A stretch of 64,000 nucleotides of DNA, from the NCBI GenBank assembly GCA_012295275.1, contig CM022672.1, positions 7,487,384 to 7,551,383 of the forward strand, in the 5' to 3' direction. The DNA comes from Chrysomallon squamiferum (Eukaryota; Mollusca; Gastropoda; Neomphalida; Peltospiridae). The position numbers were made by a program, and so were the translations under genes. Below, piece by piece: positions 57,201 to 64,000 of this stretch (positions within the stretch are counted from its first letter, which is position 1; each line of letters opens with the position of its first letter). The notes beneath the pieces are model-generated. The model made no database searches, had not been told where the DNA came from, and saw only the letters and a program-made list of their open reading frames with translations.

Positions 57201-60200
57201 ACTGAACTGGCTCTGAAAAACACCTTCCAGATAGACACCAAGGTAAATAGTCTTAACCAGTATTCATTTCAAATATTTTCTTATGATATATAGTTTATAT
57301 TTGTTGTTTTGGGAGGTTTCTTGTATTTTTTTTTATATATATATGTAGCATTTGTATTAAACATTTTTCTATTTCTTACACTTTAATCAGCATTAAAGTT
57401 AATTAATAATTTAAAAATGAATAATTAACAATAAAATATCAAAAAATAATCTATGAAATAATAATAAAAATCAAAAAATTAAACAAAGAACAAAGAAATG
57501 TTGTTTTTACATGTTGGACATTGTCTTTGTATTAAAAACATCTAAAAACAAAACCCCAGTAATCTCAACAAATATCAAAATATTATTAAATACATTTCCA
57601 TTAACTAATTTTCTCTTTAAAAAAATAAAAAGAACAGGTTTCTTTTTATCTGTATTAATTTTTTTTTTTTTTTTTTTTTTTTAAAGTATTTTCAAGATGC
57701 AGTTTGGAGTTTTGAAGGTTTGAGTTTGGAACCTCCAAAGATTAATCTTGATGTGAACATCAACAGAAAAATTCAGTTTGCCTGTCTTGAAGCCTTGGTC
57801 CATCATTCCTTGGTAATGAAATTTGTTTACTTTCTGACAATAAGTGTGTAAATATACAGAACATTTATATTGTGTGAGTTAAATATTTTCTGATAAGTAA
57901 AAAATCTGATGGATTACACTGCTATTTTGCGGAAGTAAGAAAAAGAGATCTAAAATAACATATTAATATACAGAGTCATTCATGGGTTTGAAATATACCT
58001 TTGTTACAGTAAAAAAAAGATCTGTATTTATTTACAGCAGTATAAACAAATAGCCTACACATACTTTATATACATCCAAATGTTTGAGACCAATCTTTAA
58101 TAATGATAAAGTTAAGCAAGTAATGTAACGACGATAAATAGCAGTAAACATTTTCCATTGTTGTGTGACAGACACAGGATATCAGTAGCTACCTTGTAAC
58201 ATCATGAAAATAGAATAAGTGGCAGTCTTCATGTTTCATCATTGTTGTTACATTTTTGCCGTACTTTATTATTAACAAAAATAAAATAAAAATAATAATT
58301 TGAAAGATTTGATATGAAAATTAGCGTTTAGTTGAATCCAAATTGCATAATTTTATAAATTATTGGTCAATCTCATTATTAATTAAATGTAATTAATATA
58401 ATAAGTAAAGTAGTTATGATGTTAATTGAAGAGAAATCTATTACTGGTTAGGATTTCTTTCTTTTTAGATGATTAACCATGTGATGAAACAACAATAGCA
58501 GGGTAGGCAACATAACTGGACCAGCTAATTTTTTCTTTATAATCTTGTTGTTTTTGTGTTTTTTTTCAGATTTCTTTTTAATTAGGTTTCGCTCCTCTTT
58601 TGTGTGTGTGTTTGTTATAATTATTTAAGTATGTTTAATATTTAAATAACATTGTTAATGTTCATTTTGTGTTATTAATTTGTTAATTTATTTACTCTTG
58701 TTTATTTTAATGTTTTCTTCTTTCATTCTCTAAATACTGATGAGAGATAAAATTAATTTTAATTTTAAGTTTATAATTTCTTAATTTTTTATGTAGATTT
58801 GATTTTTTAGTATTTGAAATTTGTTGAGAATAAAATTTTCAATGTTTTATTCCATTATTTAAATTTTATTGTTACTTTTTATTGTTTATAAAAAAAATTT
58901 AGCGGTATTTTTGTTGCTTTTATTGTTTTTCTTTGTTTGTTTTTTGGGGGTTATAATTTATTTATCTTTATTTTTTTTATTATTATTATTATTTTTTTTT
59001 TTAATTGAAAATTGTCTAGATACAAAATTATTCATTCATTATTAATTTGTATCAGTTAAATATATATATATTTATATGTATGTGTGTGTGTGTAGTATAT
59101 CATTTTAGGCAATGAAATAGAATTTGCTCTTTAAAAAATGTTTTATTAGCTTATTTATTTATTTATATATTATTTACTTACTTAGTCACTTACTTACATC
59201 TTATTTATTTATTTATTCTAGTATCTGAAACATTGTCAAGAGATAGTGAAAAACAAAGGACTGCAGATTTTACAGAGAGTAGTTGAGAATGGACCAAAGG
59301 ATCTGGACATGAAAAAACTGGTGGCAAGAATTGTTGGAAATTTAGCCCTGTGTACTGATCTTCACAAAGAAATTGTCAAAACAGGTAAACAACAGAAATA
59401 CTTAATCATTACCTAAGTAATAGAGTAATCTAATTTAATAAATTTATGGTTTCTAATATTTCTGTATTTTTATCTTTGCTGTAGCACATTTTTTCAGTTC
59501 TTATAATAATAAGAGAGTGATTGACACATACAGATTTTCAGAAAATAAATGTTATTAATTGATATTAGTTAGATGAATTGCTAATAACCATTAGCTTCTT
59601 TCTGATATTAATCAGGAAATGATTAAACATTTTCATATACTATAATAATAAGAGAGAAAATTATCACCTTTTCAGAAAATAAATTATTTGCAGTGAAATG
59701 TTAATAAGAATTAGCTTCATTCAGGATCATATCTAAAATTAATTAGAAAATATAATAAATGTATATTTACATTTAATAATGTTAATGAAATAACAATGTG
59801 TAACTATATTTAATATGTTAAAAAACTGACGGTGTTTCTTACTGTTTCAGGGTGGGTGCAGAGACTGTGTGAGTGGATGAAAGGAGATGATCTTTCTCTG
59901 CTGATATTTGCTGCCAGAGCTTTGTCAAACTTGGACTCAGACTTCAGTGGATATCAACAAGAAGATGGGATATTTGTTATACACCCACTACTCAGAGACA
60001 GGTACAAAGTATATTTTTAATATTTACTAATGGAGATCCACTACTACTGCTGCTGCTGCTGCTACTGCTACTACTACTATTAAATTTATTATTATTATCA
60101 TTATTATTATACCTTATAATAAAATACTTTGTGAGTGGATAGTTTGTTTTAGATCTGCTTAATACAATTAGATGTGTTATTAAATGATACATTTTATAAA

Positions 60201-63200
60201 AGACAACTGAGAGATAGGTAAGTAGTATATATTCTAATATTAACTGATTTTGATACACATCCACTGTACAATGTAGCATTTAGATGTTTTTTCTGACGGA
60301 GATATGTGATTAATAGGACATATTTTTCAATTTAATAAGTGTGTATATATGTGTGTGTGGATTATTTGTTACATAATAACATTATCTGGCAATGTTTTAG
60401 CATGCTCGAAAGAATATTAATTGTCTTTGTAATTTACATTAGTAACAGATTAACAATAAACTGAAATTTTTGATTTCATATACAGCGGACCAGTCTATGC
60501 AGATATTGTGTTTATTCATGGAATCATGGGAGGCCCATTCAAAACATGGAGACAGCGTGACAGAAAAAAAGGTGACAGTTACCAAGGAAACGACGAGACT
60601 TCGACAAAACAGTCACTTTGCTGGCCTAAGGTGACTTTAGGAACGGAATACCAATACAGCAGATTTTGAGATATAAATGCTTAAAAATACAGCATATATT
60701 CTTTATAATTTATATCTAAGTTTATTAATACTTACAATTTTCTTTCTTTTTTTAATATTGTTGTTATGACCATTCTCTTTATAGAAAAGAAATTACAACA
60801 TTAACCTGATAATAAGGAGAAAAAAATATACATATATTTTTCCATCTCTCATAGTCAGCATGGTGTGAGCTGAGTTACTGAATCTGTACTAATCAAGATA
60901 GATGGTATACACAACCATGTCAGTCAACAAACAGTTATTTAACTATTTTGACATAAAAACAAACAATGTAAATATAAATTTTTAGATATCTGATTATTAA
61001 AACAGCACTGATTGCCTAGAATAAGCCTTGGAAATCAATTCAAAATGATTATTTTGTGCTGTTTGTTTACAGGACTGGTTGGCTGAAGATTGTCCTCACT
61101 CTCGCATTCTTGCAGTTCAGTTTGATACTCATGTCAGTAGCTGGTATGTCCCCTGTCCTTATGATGATGAAAAGTAAGTCAACACTGTATTTTTAAAACC
61201 TTCCTAACTGTCTGTATTCTCTACTTTTTAAACTTAGAACTTGTACAGATGTCACAGCTTCATGAATAATGTTACAAAACAGAAGATATACTCTTAATAA
61301 CACATATTTGCTAAGTTTAATTATTTAAAACATTAATAAAGCAGAATCCAAAACAATGAACATAAATGAAATGTAATAGAATTAGAAAGCATACACATAT
61401 ATTAAGAGTGGATTACATTTTATTTTAAATATAATCTAGGCCTGAATATTACCACTCTGAGACTAACATTAATACTTCAAAATGTTACAAGTGATACTGC
61501 AATGAAAATAGATGCAAAGTTTTTAATATTTTCATAACACTATTTTTTTACTTTTGCTTTAGTCTACATTTAACTACTTTTAAATATCTACTATTCAGAG
61601 TCCAAAACATACGTGTCATAATATAAATGTAACAGGCACTGATTATTACACAGCATTTATTTGATTTTATTTTCCACCATTATTTGATTACATCCCAGAG
61701 GTGTTTACGTTTTAAAATTACATTAAATAAACAGTTTGAACAGTTTTAAGTTAATTACTGTTACAGGCGAACTGTAGACCAACGTGCAAAGGTTTTACTA
61801 GACAAACTTTACAAAGCAGGAGTAGGGACACGTCCAGTGATCTGGGTGGCTCATTCCATGGGAGGTAACTCTGTTGCATCAGAATTTGTAAAAAAAATGT
61901 GTGTAAAGATAAATGAAATATTACAATAAATTTGAAGTTTTTTAAACTTTGTAATAGATTAATTCTTATTGTGTTTTAATTCGATCTGTTATTATCTGTA
62001 GATCTTCAAGTTCAATTAAATGTTTCAGTTAAACCTTTTTGTGTAGTTTCATGTTACATAAAAAAAAAAATGATTAAAAAAATATATATATATATATATA
62101 TAAATAAATTTTAAAAATGTTTAAATTTTGACTATTTAATATATATCTGTTTTTATAGGTATATTAACAAAAATAATCATTTCTATCAAATTAATTTTTA
62201 ATTATATTAGATAAATTTATAAATGTATTTTTATATTTTCTTTAGGTTTGCTGGTTAAGCAGATGTTAAAACTGTCGGAGAATTCTCCGATATTTTCCAC
62301 TGTGGCAGAACAAACAAAAGGATTTGTTTTCTACAGCGTACCTCACTATGGGTCAGTTCTGGTCAACCGGACAAACAGTGCTAAATATATCCTACACCCC
62401 TCCGCAGAGGTCAAGGAACTGGGCAAAAGTCAGTTGTCATAATTTTTAATAATAAAATAAAATTTATTTTATACTTAGTGTGTAATGAAAACTGATATAT
62501 ATATATATATATTATTTTTATCCTTTTTTCATGATAGTTATTAATCTCAAACATAAAAAAATCCATGATAGCCTGAGTAAAATATTACAGTCATGCAATT
62601 ACCTTTTTAAAAATAATTTAATGTAACACATTATCATTATGAAATGAGGAAAAGTATCAGAGCATCCAAGAATCTTCTGAACTTATTTTATTTATATCCT
62701 TTTTTATTAGTAAAGGTTGGTGTATAGTCACAAATCAATGTAAACATTTAGAAGATTGTTTGGACTATTTTTCTTAACCAGAATATAAGTACATTAATTA
62801 TTTAAATTTTCTATTTCTAGATTCTCTGATGTTGAAGAGACTTCACAGGTATTTCAAAGATTTTGCAATGAAACGTGAAATTCCTTGTCTAAGTTTCGGA
62901 GAAATGGAAAAGATGGATCTGGGGAAAAAACTGCCAAAGATACTGATAGTTCCACATGAAACAAGTGGTATGTAGTGACATGATGTTGTACTGTGACATC
63001 ATTTCAGTACAGTTCAAACAACATTCACTAAATTTCTTATTCATTTAGAATATTGTGAATTAAATTATTTATTTAGTTGGACTGTTATCAATTTATAAAA
63101 CTGTTCTTTTTGTTTAGTTGCAACTCACATATACATACATTATGTACATTCAAACACACACACAAATACACCCTTGGATGAACACATGTATACATACATT

Positions 63201-63240
63201 CATTAATACAGACAACACACACACAAATCAAAGACAAATT

Positions 63241-63271
<31 letters not shown>

Positions 63272-63601
63272 ATTTATCTATTTACTTATCTTCTTATTCC
63301 ATTTTTCTTATATTTTTTCATTCAACCAATCTTATTTTTATATTTTTATAGTTAACAATAATTTATATTACTGAAACACTTTCCATTTCTTTTTTTTCTT
63401 TTTTTTTCATTGTTTTTTTTTTTTTCAGATCCAGGATTTGGAGAATTTTTCACATTTCCTGTTGATCACATCAACATTTGCAAGCCAGAAAACCGTGACT
63501 CTGACTTGTACAAAATAACACTGAAGTTCATCAAGTCCTGCATCATCCACAGCAGAGTAGAAACCATCATTGAAGAAGGAATCAGTGTTCAGAATGTCTA
63601 A
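54000..63601 (+). CDS. SERAC1: Protein SERAC1 (alpha/beta-hydrolase lipid-remodelling protein)
   Basis: Fifteen exons: 54000-54144, 54728-54758, 55207-55349, 55814-55942, 56500-56618, 57123-57242, 57687-57812, 59222-59384, 59851-60001, 60486-60630, 61073-61173, 61767-61864, 62246-62428, 62821-62967, 63429-63601. 1974 nt, 657 aa (human protein about 654), in frame throughout. The N-terminus is basic and Ser-rich ([18 protein letters not shown]), mitochondrial-presequence-like, followed by a membrane segment [19 protein letters not shown] encoded partly by a 31-nt exon. A helical repeat-like middle precedes the hydrolase domain, with VFIHGIMGG (oxyanion region), the nucleophile motif WVAHSMGG (Ser488; GxSxG type with Ala at the first position) and a C-terminal VDHINICKP carrying the probable catalytic His. 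SERAC1 remodels phosphatidylglycerol at mitochondria-ER contacts and affects cardiolipin and cholesterol handling in mammals. An in-frame ATG 12 nt upstream (53988) is an alternative start. Confidence 0.96.
54197..54238. repeat. (GT)n tract just downstream of SERAC1 exon 1 donor
   Basis: About 42 bp of GT, starting about 52 nt after the donor at 54145; it is (GU)n in the SERAC1 pre-mRNA. Confidence 0.97.
63241..63266. repeat. (CA)n tract in last SERAC1 intron
   Basis: About 26 bp of CA surrounded by looser CA/TA-rich sequence (63120-63280). Confidence 0.9.
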
Positions 63602-63724
63602 CTTTCATAAAATACTGATAACATACACAACATGTCAGTGAAAGAAAATTCAACAGTTCATTATACAAAAGATGGATTTGATGACAGTCATGAAATCCAC
63701 TGAAATTCAAATTTATTTTTTTAT

Positions 63725-63735
63725 AATAAAATAAA
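63725..63735 (+). promoter_or_regulatory. Polyadenylation signals for SERAC1
   Basis: Two overlapping AATAAA hexamers (63725-63730, 63730-63735) about 125 nt after the stop, the first canonical signals downstream. The rest of the window to 64000 is AT-rich with no gene seen. Confidence 0.5.
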
Positions 63736-64000
63736 TCTGGGGAAATAACTCAAAATTAGAATTTTATGAAGTTCAAAAAATTTTGTGAGTCATAAATATG
63801 CAAGTGAATGTCATTTATTTCATCTTTTTTTAATGTTTAAAAATCTCAAAAATTAAACATTTTTTTTTTTTTGATATTCATCAAACACTTATTTCTTTTG
63901 AATTTCATTGCTTCATTAATTTTTATAAAACTATTATCTGTATAGTCAATAACAATTAATATTATGCTAAGCAACATTTTTTTTTTAATTTAAAAAGGCA

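Overview
This is a eukaryotic nuclear window, almost certainly from a mollusc and most probably a gastropod. It is strongly AT-rich with short exons and long AT-rich introns that follow GT-AG rules. It is littered with (GA)n, (AC)n and (TTA)n microsatellites, and it carries fragments that resemble the tRNA-derived SINEs common in gastropod genomes. I see no bacterial operon, CRISPR array, rRNA, complete tRNA or autonomous transposon. Almost all long stop-free frames outside the genes are translated simple repeats.

Layout: (1) 179-5391 (+), the last eight exons of a KNDC1-like RasGEF; its N-terminal part lies before the window. (2) 9078-11086 (-), a complete four-exon prefoldin subunit 6. (3) 13311-22423 (+), a complete 17-exon DEAD-box RNA helicase of the DDX31/Dbp7 family (696 aa). 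(4) 26268-34228 (+) and 34658-44031 (-), two secreted animal heme peroxidases with C-terminal thrombospondin type-1 (TSP1) repeats, tail to tail with only 429 bp between their stop codons. (5) 45820-48569 (-), a two-exon gene for a 252-aa protein I do not recognise. (6) 54000-63601 (+), a complete 15-exon SERAC1 (657 aa). Every exon chain listed keeps reading frame across every junction, with one exception in the first peroxidase.

The flanking genes are housekeeping or signalling genes: Ras-family GTPase activation (KNDC1-like), tubulin/actin chaperoning (PFDN6), 60S ribosome biogenesis (DDX31) and phospholipid remodelling at mitochondria-ER contacts (SERAC1). The accessory part is the peroxidase locus. 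The two copies share 12 exons and the same eleven intron phases, so they are an inverted tandem duplication. They have diverged at the 3' end: the plus copy has one TSP1 repeat, the minus copy has seven short four-cysteine TSP1 repeats in one terminal exon. The plus copy also carries a one-base frameshift (near 32908) just after the catalytic core.

Method limits: gene models come from manual translation, splice-site reading and remembered family sequences. No alignment, RNA or database search was run, and UTR ends and promoters are guesses unless stated.
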